A stretch of 64,000 nt of DNA from Delphinapterus leucas. Lineage: Eukaryota; Chordata; Mammalia; Artiodactyla; Monodontidae. Shown one piece after another: positions 25,601-37,600 of the stretch. The first letter of the stretch is position 1. Each line of letters opens with the position of its first letter. A program made the translations under genes and the position numbers. The notes below the pieces were generated by a model. That model was given only the letters and a program-made list of their open reading frames with translations. It was not told the DNA's origin and did no database searches. The DNA lies in contig NW_022098001.1 in the NCBI RefSeq assembly GCF_002288925.2, positions 7,221,113-7,285,112 on the forward strand. Reading direction: 5' to 3'.

Positions 25601-28600
25601 TTTTCTTTTTTTTTTTCCATGGTAGCCATTCTGATGGGTGTGAGGTGATAGGTGATTGTGGTTTTGATTTGCATTTCTCATGATTAGTGATGTTGACCAT
25701 CTGTTCATATGCTTACTTGGCCATTTGTGTATTATCTTTGGAGAAATGTCTGTTCGCATTCTTTCCCATATTTTAATCAGGTTATTTGATTTTTTTTGTT
25801 GTTGAGTGTTGGAGCTCTTTATATATTCTGGATACTAACCTCTCATTAGATAAATGATTTGTAAATATTTTCTTCCATTCTATAGGTTGCTTCCTTACTC
25901 TGTTGATTATGTCCTTTGAGGGACAAAATCCATTGGGATATTCATAGGGATTTTGATGAGTCTGTAGATTGCTTTGAGCAGTATGGACATCTTAACAATA
26001 TTAAATTTTCCATCCCATGGGCACGGGTGTCTTTCCATTTAGTTGTGTCTTTAAACTCTGAATTTTACTTTTTGTGCTGCAGACTGTTAGTAGTTATGTC
26101 TCATAGGTCTTTCACGCAAAGGTGAGATGTATTCTATAACTCACTTTAGAGCTGTGACTAGAAATGCTTGGTATGTGGTTCTTTTAAAAATTGTTTTAAA
26201 AGATGCAAAAGGGTGGTATGTATCTTTCTAAAAAGTGAGTTTATACTTCAGCATTTAAAAAAATTGGAACAGTGTTTTTTTGTTTTGTTTTGTTTTGTTT
26301 TTGCGGTATGCGGGCCTCTCACTGCTGTGGCCTCTCCCGATGCGGAGCACAGGCTCCGGACGTGCAGGCTCAGCAGCCATGGCTCACGGGCCCAGCCACT
26401 CCGTGGCATGTGGGATCCTCCCGGACCGGGGCACGAACCCGTGTCCCCTGCATCGGCAGGTGGACCCCCAACCACTGCGCCACCAGGGAAGCCCGGAACA
26501 GTGTTATTTTAAAGTTCAGTTCTTTTGTTCTGTCAAAATACTACTATAGCATATTATGTCAATTAGAAAAATAGCTTTATCATATTCTAAGATAATGAAC
26601 ATGAGACCCAAAGCGATCTTTCTGAATGATTGTTTAAAATGCTGTTTCTTTAAATTCTCCAATATTTAGAAGTCGTTGGAGTTCTGGAGTGGGTGGAAGT
26701 GGAGGAGGATCCTCTGGTAGGTCGTCAGCTGGAGCTCGAGATTCTCGCCGACAGACTCGAGTAATTCGGACGGGACGGGATCGAGGATCTGGGCTTTTGG
26801 GCAGTCAACCCCAGCCAGTTATTCCAGCATCTGTGATTCCAGAGGAGCTGATTTCACAGGTATGGATCTTGTAGAACAATTAACGTAAGATATCAGGACA
26901 GGGTGAGGTTTAACTAAATATAGCAGGCTGTAGTCATGATTTATATCATGAATTGTGAAATACTCGTTTTCTGTATTGATCCTAGGAAGCTGATTTTAAT
27001 AAAGAAGTTATGAAAAAGATAATTAGCATAGTACTCTATTTTTTATTTCAGGCCCAAGTCGTTTTACAAGGCAAATCCAGAAGTGTCATTATTCGAGAAC
27101 TTCAGCGAACAAATCTTGATGTAAACCTTGCTGTAAATAATTTACTTAGCCGGGATGATGAAGATGGAGATGATGGGGATGATACAGCCAGTGAATCTTA
27201 TTTGCCTGGAGGTTGGTTGATCACCATCATGGTTTTCTCATCTCTGAAGGGAGAGATTTTTCTTTGACTGGGGAATGGAATTTTAAAGTGCAATAGATTT
27301 ACTGACTGTTCTTTCCAAGGTGGTAGATATTTCTCATTGTAGTGTTTGATTTGATGGTAAAATTCTGTTTAAGGGAAAATGTTTTTGCTCAGTGGACTTG
27401 TGTTTGGTCCTATAAAGACATGGATGTACGTGCATGTCTTTATCACTGGCTGACAGATGACTGGAATGTTGTATTTTGATGCCCTTATTACTGAATATGG
27501 AATAACTGAACTGCATTTAGATTTTGACTTTCTTTGATGTCACAAGAATCTTCAATAGTGATCTTTTTTTCTTGTGGTAATTTAGTAGTTAGCCCAAGCA
27601 ACAGTCATGCAATTGATGTTCCTTAAAATCTGTGTTAATAACGTTAACTTTATTTCCTAGGTAGTTACTGCTTTTCTTCTCAGGTTATGTCAGTAGTCAG
27701 TCCCTGATTTTAATGTTTTAATTTTCAGGGATTTTTCAATGGTCTGCAGATTTTTTTCTCTATATCTGCTTCATTTATATTTGTTTCTGTTTATAGAGGA
27801 TCTTATGTCTCTTCTTGATGCTGACATTCATTCTGCCCACCCAAGTGTCATTATTGATGCAGATGCCATGTTTTCTGAAGACATTAGCTATTTTGGTTAC
27901 CCTTCTTTTCGTCGTTCGTCACTTTCCAGGCTAGGCTCATCTCGAGGTAATTTTGCATTTATTTTTTTGTGATTGTTGGCTGACTCTACGGAGAGATAGT
28001 GGTAGAATTCATTGTATTTGAACTTTTAATATTACAGTAGATGAAATCATTACTTGTTAGTGTTTTTGGATGCTTTGGCATTAAAATAGTTACTTTTGAG
28101 TTTGAAGAGCCACACTAGAACTTTAGAGATGATCTTATCAACATAGTAGCATATATGTAAAGGGTTACAACTTACCTAACTGTATTTTTAATTAGGAATA
28201 TGGATTCTGAAGTAAAAGCAGAATTCTGCTTTACGGTGACATGCAGCATTCAGATAACAAGTCTCTTTAGTTTATTTGATTAAAATAAAGTGATTATTTT
28301 GTTCATTTTAAACCCTGGTTAGATGGAAGAGTGAAATATGAAAAAACTTATTAGAATGAGATTGATCAATAGTAAATATATAGAAATGCTTATCATACTA
28401 AAATGATATTTTTAGAAGTTTGAAATCTTGGAAAGGTATAGTACACAGTAGAGGTTAGAAAGAAGATTTTGAAATCATACAAATATAAACCTTTCACTGT
28501 GTATGTTGATATGGATTTAGCTTGCATTTTAACTTTTGTAAGTCAGTATTTTTACTTTCCAGAATGTAAAACTGCTTGATTGAAGTAACAGGCAAGAATC

Positions 28601-31600
28601 AGATATATTATTTACTTATCATTAGTAAACTGGAAAGGATGCTGTTTTATATTAAGACCTTACTGCAAATACCTAGTACTTGAAAGCAGTTTTAAAATAA
28701 CAGACTTATGATGATCTTTTAGTGTACTGAACCTAGTATGTAACAGCTTAAAAATTTTTTAAAAATAAGTGCATATTTTACTGCCTAAAATGCATCAAGT
28801 ATTGCATTTAAGATATTCAATATCTAACACAAAACTCCTTCTAAATTTCTCCCTTTTGCTTTTCCTTAGGTCATTCTATGTGGGCATCTGTTTTACTTTG
28901 AACCATATGAAATTGGTGGTACTTGACCATGTTAGATCTGCATGGATGGCAGTTTTATATGGTTCAACTTAATATTGTTTTTAATCCTTACTATCCAAGT
29001 CTTGGAAAGTTTATTTTGGTTGCCTATTTAAAAAATAATATGTGAGCAAGCTGAAAAAAACTGGTTTTAAAAAGTTTGTAGGCCAGTTTCAGGGGAAGCA
29101 TTTTTGTAAAGTAATCTTTCTATAAAGATTCTCAAAAGAAAAATTCTGTCTAGTTTCTCAGAAATTTTAAGACTTTTCCATAAAAATCCAGCCTATAAAA
29201 TTACTCTAAACAAGGGCTTGGATTATCAAAAGTTTTATAGTTAATGGATTTTTATTTTACCCTTTTCAAGATTTGGTTGTTTTTTTTTTTTTTTAATCTG
29301 TATGTGTAGACTCTCTAACAAATACTCTTTTTTGGTTTATGTATCTAACGTGTTAAAATTTTAATTTATGAATATTTTCTAATAAATTTAAGTTACGGTA
29401 AACATTTTTAATGAAAGCCAAATATTTAAAACTCCATTTAAAAAATCCAAAATCCAGTTTAAAATAAAGCAGTTCTGCTCTAAAAGCATATAGTTGGAAT
29501 TCAGAAAAGTCTGCCTCTACATAGTGCTTAAAAATACTAGTTTATAATTTTCATACATTCACTTGAAAGAGTTAATGTTTTGAATGTTGCATGTCAAACT
29601 TATTAGATATACATTTACATTAAGTTCTTGTGAGTGGATAAACTGCTGTTAGTTGCATCCTGAAGGGTCTTTACTAGAGAGTGGCTTACTTTTATCCCAC
29701 TGGTGTGACCCAATTGCATACCAGTTCTCCTTCTTCCCTTAGAGAGAGACTCTGAGCTGTTGCGTGAACGTGAATCCGTTTTACGTTTACGTGAACGAAG
29801 GTGGCTTGATGGAGCCTCATTTGATAATGAAAGGGGCTCTACCAGCAAGGAAGGAGAGCCAAACTTGGATAAGAAGAATACACCTGTTCAAAGTCCAGTG
29901 TCTCTAGGAGAAGATTTGCAGTGGTGGCCTGATAAGGTATTTGAAAAGAAACCCCACCCATCCTTTCCATTTTAACTGAATTCCTGGCACTCCCCTCCAC
30001 CCCCCCAAAAAAGTTTCTGTTTTATTTCAGATTTTCGTACTGTCATTTAAAATGCAGACATAGGAATTCCCTGGCTGTCCAGTGGTTAGGACTCTATGCT
30101 TCCACTGCAGGGGTCATGGGTTCGATCCGTGGTCAGGGAACTAAGATCCTGCATGCTGCATGGCGCGGTCAGAAAATAAAAAATAAAAATAAAATGCAGA
30201 CATAAAGTGATATTTTTGTTTTGTTTTAAATATAAGTAGATCATCTTTATTTGACAGTACAGGAGTCGTTTTAAGGAGATGTGTTCAGTGGTGCTATTTC
30301 TTTTTCTACTTGATGAAGTAAATCAGAGAAATAAGGATGGTAGTTCCAGATAATATATCAGCATTCTGTTTCAGGGTTTCTTTTCTGGTGGTAATTATAC
30401 CAGTAACGAATGGTATATTTCTTGATAGGAATTTGTTTTGTACTGTCAAGAGTACCCCATTTTCTGCAGGGCAGGTTTCTGGTCATTGTTACAAGCATGC
30501 ATGTCAGGGCAAGATTAGGGATCTGTGTTTCTTTGATTTTAGCTTTCCCGTTTGATGGCAGTGAATTCTGACAGGCCCTTTGCTCTAAAAGCTGTGGGAG
30601 ACAAAGCAGGCTGAACAGGAATGGACTGGGGGAATTACGCTCTGCATCCTGAGTGGTAGTACAATGACTAGCTTCTAGAAAGCATGCAGGATTTAAGTTG
30701 ACTTGAATCTGTAAAAATCCATCACTGCTACAAGTGAAACAGAGTTGACACATTCTTTTATTTTACTTTTATTTTTATTGGGGTGTAATTGATTTACAGT
30801 ATTGTGTTAGTTTCAGGTGTACAGCAAAGTGAATCTGTTATACAAATACATATATCCACTCTTTTTTAGATTCTTTTCCCATATAGACATAGTCTATTGA
30901 TGGTGTGTAGGTTTCACTGTCTTAAGTGATTGGTAATTTATCTTCAGAGGCTCCTGTAGGAAGCCATGGGTTTTTCACCTGTTTTTTGGAGTGCCTGTTT
31001 CTTATTTCCAGAGCCAGTTGGATAGGAACTTTCTAAAGTAGAAGTAAAAGAAGATAAGAACTTGAAGGTTATCTCTAGCAGATAAGGAGATTCTGATGTA
31101 GATTTCTTTTCTTTCTTTGAAGTTGAATTTGGGATATTAAAGGAAAAATATTATTTAGTGTTCTGAATTTGTTTATTTTTCATAGTTATTGTGACTCTTG
31201 ATGTAGTTCATTTATTTTCCTCTGTATTCAGCTCATGTGGAAAGCTTGAATGCAAGAAGGAACATGAATTTCAATCAGCCTCTTTGTAAGCAAAAGGTTA
31301 TTCTGTTTTCTTTGGCAGCTGACAGACTTTCCCTGAATTGCATTCTCTTACTTATTTCCATAAAGCTAGAAATGTTCCAGTTTCTACTTTTACTTCATAT
31401 GGTAGAAGGTGATTTAAACCATTGGGCTTTTTCTTTTTCATTTCTTTTTTTTCCCCTACATTGTTCTTTGTTTCCTGTTTCTCTTGCCTTGATCATGCTA
31501 GAACTGTGTCTATGTCATATTGGCAGGAAGTAATAGAGGACTTATTAATCTTGTTTTAATAGTGCCATTGCATACATATTAGTGTAGGCTTCTTTGTCAC

Positions 31601-34600
31601 ACATCTGAAAGTGTTTTGAACAGTATGAGTTTAGCAAGCTTTTTCCCTGGCCAGTGTACCCTCTGTTAGAGTTAGCCGGTCTTTGTTGGCCTTTACTGAT
31701 AGGCATGGTTTTGGGTATAGCTTGTTTTCAGAGACAGTTACTAAATGCATCGTAAAATCTTGACACTGTACAGGCCTTACTTAGTGTGTTATTTCCTTCG
31801 TTTGTTTAGACATTGAATGAAGGAGAAATACCAGTGTGTGCAACAAAGTATATCCTACCTATACCTTTTTTTTCCTATTAAAGAAAACTCTAATTTAAAA
31901 TGTCACTGAAGAACTACTTTTTATTAGCTTGTGATTGAAATTTAGACATCAAAAATTTCAGTTCAGGGAAAGAAAACAGCATAAACCTAATTAAGCTGTT
32001 AAGCATTATCCCAGTTATCAACAAACCACTAGATGATTGTTTTGCAAGGCTGAATGCTGCAGTCAGAAAGAGAATGCAGAGAGTTGTTAAAGGGAAAAAA
32101 GACCTTGCTTTTAGAACAGTGTGCAAAATGATCATACAGGGGCATAGGATACATTCCACATGAAGAAACAGGCACTATGTGGGGCCCTATTAGTCCTCCA
32201 GAATTGGGGGCAGTGAGCCCTGAGGAGGAGAAAAGGGCTTTGGGGCAAACTTGATAGGAGATGGAGAGGTAGGTGGAGAGAGCAGGGAGGTATAGGGCGT
32301 CAGCACGCACTGTTTGGAGGTAGTCTCTCTGTCTCTTTTGCTTTCTCTCTCTCTCCCTTTTTTTGTTTGTTTTTTGTTTTTTTGGGGGGTGGGGGGGTGG
32401 GAAGAGGGTGTCCCAGCTTAATTTCAGAAATGACCTAAATTGTAAGATTGGTTAGTATCCATGGTATTTTTCATTCTTCCTTTTGTTAGAGTGCCTGAGA
32501 AATTCCACTGTTAAATTATCTGGAATAATTTTGACTTTCCCACCACCTATTTAGAGGAACGGCTACTTCTTCAAAATTTCACCATTTTCTAGGCTAATAA
32601 AGCTCCCTTAATGGTGGAATGAATGTTCTCTTTAAGCCTTTACAGTATAATCTTAAATTGAAAATATTTGAGGTAACCTTTATTTCCATAAATTATTTTG
32701 ATTTAAATGTCAAAACTAGTATAAAAGCATAATTGGTAACCCTTGTGCACTGTTGGTGGGAATGTACATTGGTTCAGCCACTATGGAAAACAGTAGGGAG
32801 GGTCTTTAAAAAATTAAAAACAGAGCTACTGTATGATTTAGCAATTCCACTTCTGGGTATATTTATCTGAAGAAAATGAAAACACTAACTCAAAATACAT
32901 TTGCCCCCATGTCCATTGCAGCATTGTTTACAATAGCCAAGATATGGAAGCAACCTAAGCATCCATCAATGGATGGGGACACACACGCACACGTGATTAA
33001 GTAGCCTTGATTAAATGCATATTGTGTGTTAGGCCTTTTGTTCAGGTGTTAGGGTGAGAGTTTTGTAGAAAGGCAGAACAATGATGTTAATACTTTGGTG
33101 TAAGTACCATAATGGAATTAGGTATAAGAGGCTTTGGGGAATCACAGGAGGCCAGAGTGATTACTAAGAGTTACTTTGATGGGAAGGTGCAATCTTTCAA
33201 TTAGGCAGTTATCTAACATGGCTCCATTTTCACTTCTCAGTCATTTTTGGAATTTACTTTTCTCAGATTAGAAATTTAGTTCTGTGTTGCTGAATGTCTA
33301 CATTTACATTGTATCTATATATATACCAACCTACTTCCAACAAGAATCTAAAGTGACTGATAAGAGAATAAAAAATGCAGCCACAATAGTAACAAAGACT
33401 GTTAAAAGTGAGAATGCAAAGGTAAGAGCTAAGTAGTAAATGCTGAAGGGAAAGGGCAGAGAAAACTTACACGGAAATCCATACTAAGTAAATCTGAAGT
33501 TGAACATAAAAACTTCTGCTTTGTGCCTTGTAACAAAACAAACCCTTTCAGATTAGAAAATGCACACATCCTTTATTTCCAGTAAGCTCCCAGAGAAGAA
33601 TTTGACAAAAGTTGTTTGGTGGGTGATGAAGAAACAAAACTGATTCAGCAAGTCAGTATTGTTAATTTACAGTCGTATCGCTTACTGTTCTGCATCTATT
33701 TTCATATAGTTTAGGGAAAATAAGAAAATTTATTCCCCACCAGCCTTTTGAATTGTAGAGTTGTGTGTTATTCTCAAGTTTCTTTGAATGGTGTTGAGAG
33801 GAAATAGTCCCATGACATTTGGCTCCTTAAATTATTTGAAGCAGCCATCACTGTTGGGACCAATTGATCCAATTTGTTGGTCATTCTGCTTCGCCTTCAA
33901 GGCTCTAGAAGTGGAAGTTGGGTGAGGAAGATCTTTTTTTTTTTTTTTAAATCAACATATGGAAGCTTCCAGGAAGTATCTGTTAAAAAAGTTGGCTAGG
34001 TGTGTCACAAATGTACTTTAAGAATGAAGTAAGAGCAAAAGGAGAAGAGGTCATAAAGAGGAAGAGAAGCCAGGAATAAGGAGAAAATGGAAACCTAGAT
34101 AGGTAAGGAGAAGTGAAGTGTGAATAAGGACAGTTAACAAATTGTGCCATGTAACCTGTAGTTGTATAACATCCATTTCAGCCATAATACACAGCACATT
34201 GCAGTTAGAATTGGTACTTAATGGGAAAACTAGTGTTTGCTGATAGTAGGAAAATTAAAAAAAAGAAAACCAAGGTTTGTAGGGAGAAATTTAGGAATAA
34301 TAAGACCAATTTTTAAAAAATGTAAGTAACTAGGTGAAGTTAATAGGAGTTCATGTTGCTATGCTGAATGACCTTTTTCTTTTCTTTTTCTTTTAAAGCT
34401 TTGGCTTTTTAAGGTAATTTTTATCATATTTTTGACATTTTCCATCTGTCTTTAGGGAGGGATTCCTCATCTGGTTGATCTTTAATGTTCAGACAGTTGC
34501 AAATTTATTGATTAGATTCAGCTTCTAAAGGATTCGTTTTGTTAAAAAAAAAAGTAGAGCTACAAACTACTGATCTTTACGGAAATGTGCATATCCACCT

Positions 34601-37600
34601 TTTCCAGTTGGGTTGAAGCAGGGCCCAACTTGCTCAGAAGCAGCCATTAGTATTTCATCAAAATGATAAAAGCCTTGTCTTCTATGATATTATGAAGTGT
34701 GTGAGCTAAAATACTGTTTCTTTGTGTGTATTTGATTGCTTTGTATTTCTCCACCTACTGATCTAAATCAGGCAAGAGACAATAGGTGATTTTTCCATCA
34801 TCTCCTTTGGTTGGTGGTTTTGCCATCTCTCCACATTTGTCCATAATGGATTTTCAGGGCCTTCAGGGTTCACTTAGCTCATTCAGGACTAATGAGCTGG
34901 GGAACATTGGTCCATCCTTGAAGGATATAGGCAAGTCAGTTCTGAGAGTGCCTCACACACCATGCTGTGGCTATAGGGATGAATCGTTTAGGATTGTACT
35001 GCTCTGGCAGAGTTTTTACTCAAAAAGTTTGAGTTGAGATGAATTTGTTCCTTCAGTTGTCAGTGTGCTCCTACTATGTGCCAAGCACCAAGCTGGCCTG
35101 TGGGAATGTAGAGGTGAATTCATTATGGACCTTCCCATAGGCAACTCATTGGGGAAGAGAGACATTCACATACAATGAAGTGTGTTCACAGTATGACCAG
35201 TGCTAGACTGAAGGTGTGAATACAGTATTTATAGGGGCTCAGAGTGGGGAATGACTAACACCACCTGAGAGATGTGGCAAAGACTTCACAGAGGAGATGA
35301 CATTTAAGCAGCATTTTTAAGGTTAAGTAGGCATTAACCAAGATGCAGAGGCATTCCAAACATGTCAAGTATGGGCCTAGAGTCAGGAAAGGTCAGGGTG
35401 TGTTTGCGGAACAGTGAGAAATTCAGAATTGCTGCTCTGTGGTGGGAGAAGGAGAAGAGCAGGGTGGAGAAGACCAGAGAGCCCTAGACAACTTGCCAAA
35501 GAGTTAGGATGTTGTTCTGCCAGCAAAGTTCTTAGAGAAATGACATGATGAGATTGGTGGGGTTTGGTTTTGTATATTTTTAGGGAGACGAGCACTATTG
35601 GTACAGTGGGAGAAAGATAGGAATAGTAAAAATCTAGAGTCAGTTAAGAGACTGGTAGAATTGTTGTAGAAGGGAATTGTGAGGCTCTCAACCAAAGCAA
35701 TGACAGGGAGGATGGATGAAGGGAAGAATGTTCGAGGAAGTTGAGACAAAGTATAGCATTGGTTTGCTAGTCACCATCTGGTTAAGAGAAGAGGAAGAGT
35801 TGAAGAGAGGGCCCAGGTTCCTTTGTTGCCCTCCTGTTACAGGGTGGGTGGTAGATGTCATTCATGGAGATAGGGACTACAGGGGACATATAGCTTTGGA
35901 GGAGACGATGAATTCATTTTAGAGATGGTAGGGTGCTTTTCAGACATCCAGGCAGTTAATCTGCAGGTTAGTCTGCAGATAGAAGATTTACACGTTTAAA
36001 AGCGTGGCGCCCCAGTGGATACAGTCACTTAGGCTGAGGGTGGAACATCATTTGAATAAACGGACAAGGACAGAATCTGGGTCAGGGAGTACATGGTGGT
36101 ACAAGGGAGGTGGAGAAAATACTGTAGTCATGAAGATGGGAGGAAGACCAGTAGAGAGTAGTGACCTGTGAACAAGGGAGAGGAGAGGTTCTAGAACTGG
36201 TGATGAACAGGGTCCAACGGTTCAAAGAGTTTGAAGAGAAGATGGATTGGTTCGATGCATGGGGCATCGATAAGGCTGTTGCAAGAGCAGGCGTGGCTGT
36301 CAGTGCGAGCCGGTGAGGTGAGACGGACGCCGGGTGACAGTTCACTTCCCCGGGCCTAAGGCTGAAGGGCAGGCGGGTTTGGACGGTTGTGGAGGTAATG
36401 AGAGAGGGTTGTATCCACTGTGTGTGGTGAGTTGTCCTTAGATAGTAGAGAGGAACACTTCTTTCTCTGAGAAGGGGAGGGGGAGGGGAGAATGGTATTT
36501 TTTCATTAAGTAAGTCTGGATGGAGATGGAAATACTCAGGAAGCTTGTGCCTTTTGGGTGAGTAGGAGATGAAGTCAGGGCAGCAGAGTAACCAGAGTTG
36601 AATTTGACCACTTATTTGTGCCAGGTACTTTAATATATGTTACTTTATTTGGTTTTTACTGCCCCCCTCCCCATCGTGTTATTATTATACCCATTTTAGA
36701 AGTGAAGAAATGGGTTCAGAGAAGTTACATAACTTATCTGAAGTTACCTACTTAATAAGTGTTGGATCCAGGTTTTGGACTCAACTTGGTCTGATTCTAT
36801 CATCTCTTTAACCAAGGGGTCGAGAAGGAAGTGTGAGGTAGAAATGTTAAGATTTGATGCAGCAGCCCTGGAGAAAGTACACGGTGTTTTTCAGATACCC
36901 ATGGTGAAGGGAAGAGTAGAATTGCTAAGTTGGAAAATTTCAAGTTTGGTCTCTTTCCCATCCCTCCATAGATGTGACTTGAAAATAGAGCTGATTGGCA
37001 CTGGTAAAATAGAAGATTAAAATTAGTGTTCTTCAGTATCTATAGTTACTGCAAGTTACTGTATAGTTTAGATTATAACAGAAAATGAACAGAGAAATAC
37101 TGACTAAACCTATTGATTTGTCTGCTTATAAGTGAAAGATTGAAACTATCAATGACATGTTATAATAAATGAATATCTATAGCTTCCCACTGCATCAGAA
37201 ACAAGTTAAATGAAGTCTTGTAAACTAATAATACATCAGCGCCATTTATTGGTTTGGGGACCATTTTAATTAATAATAAATGCCCAAAATGTAGAACTTT
37301 AACCAAAGACTTGTCCATTTTAAAGCAAAATGGGGATTGAAGGGGCTTAAAATTCCTGTTGTTTCTAATAGAAGTCCCTGAAGGACATATACCAAAGTGT
37401 TTGAGAACTTCATCCAAACCTACTTTAAAGCATTATGTGCAATTAAGTTGTTATGACATAATTACATTGCATAATTGTTGGGTCCGTTTTCTTGAGCTTA
37501 TAATGTACCTGGAAAATAAACCTCTTGGGGGAAAAAACAGTTCATACTGATTATTGGAGAAAGACTATATATGCAAGCAAGATCTTATTTTAAAGAGGTA

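Larger units (their letters stand above)
15487..26669 (+). other. UBR5: UBR5 intron 5 (11.2 kb)
   Basis: The longest complete intron in the window, and a stack of nested mobile elements that are listed separately: L1 with Tigger and SINE (15885-17420), L1 within L1 with a SINE (18400-21080), three SINEs at 22258-23537, L1 with mariner (24610-26120), and a SINE at 26277. Gaps between these hold no recognised feature, apart from a 36-bp tandem duplication at 23845. Confidence 0.9.

Noticed and set aside
35383..36345. Several minus-strand frames of 70-87 codons
   Set aside because: Overlap diverged L2-like sequence; no protein motif recognised.
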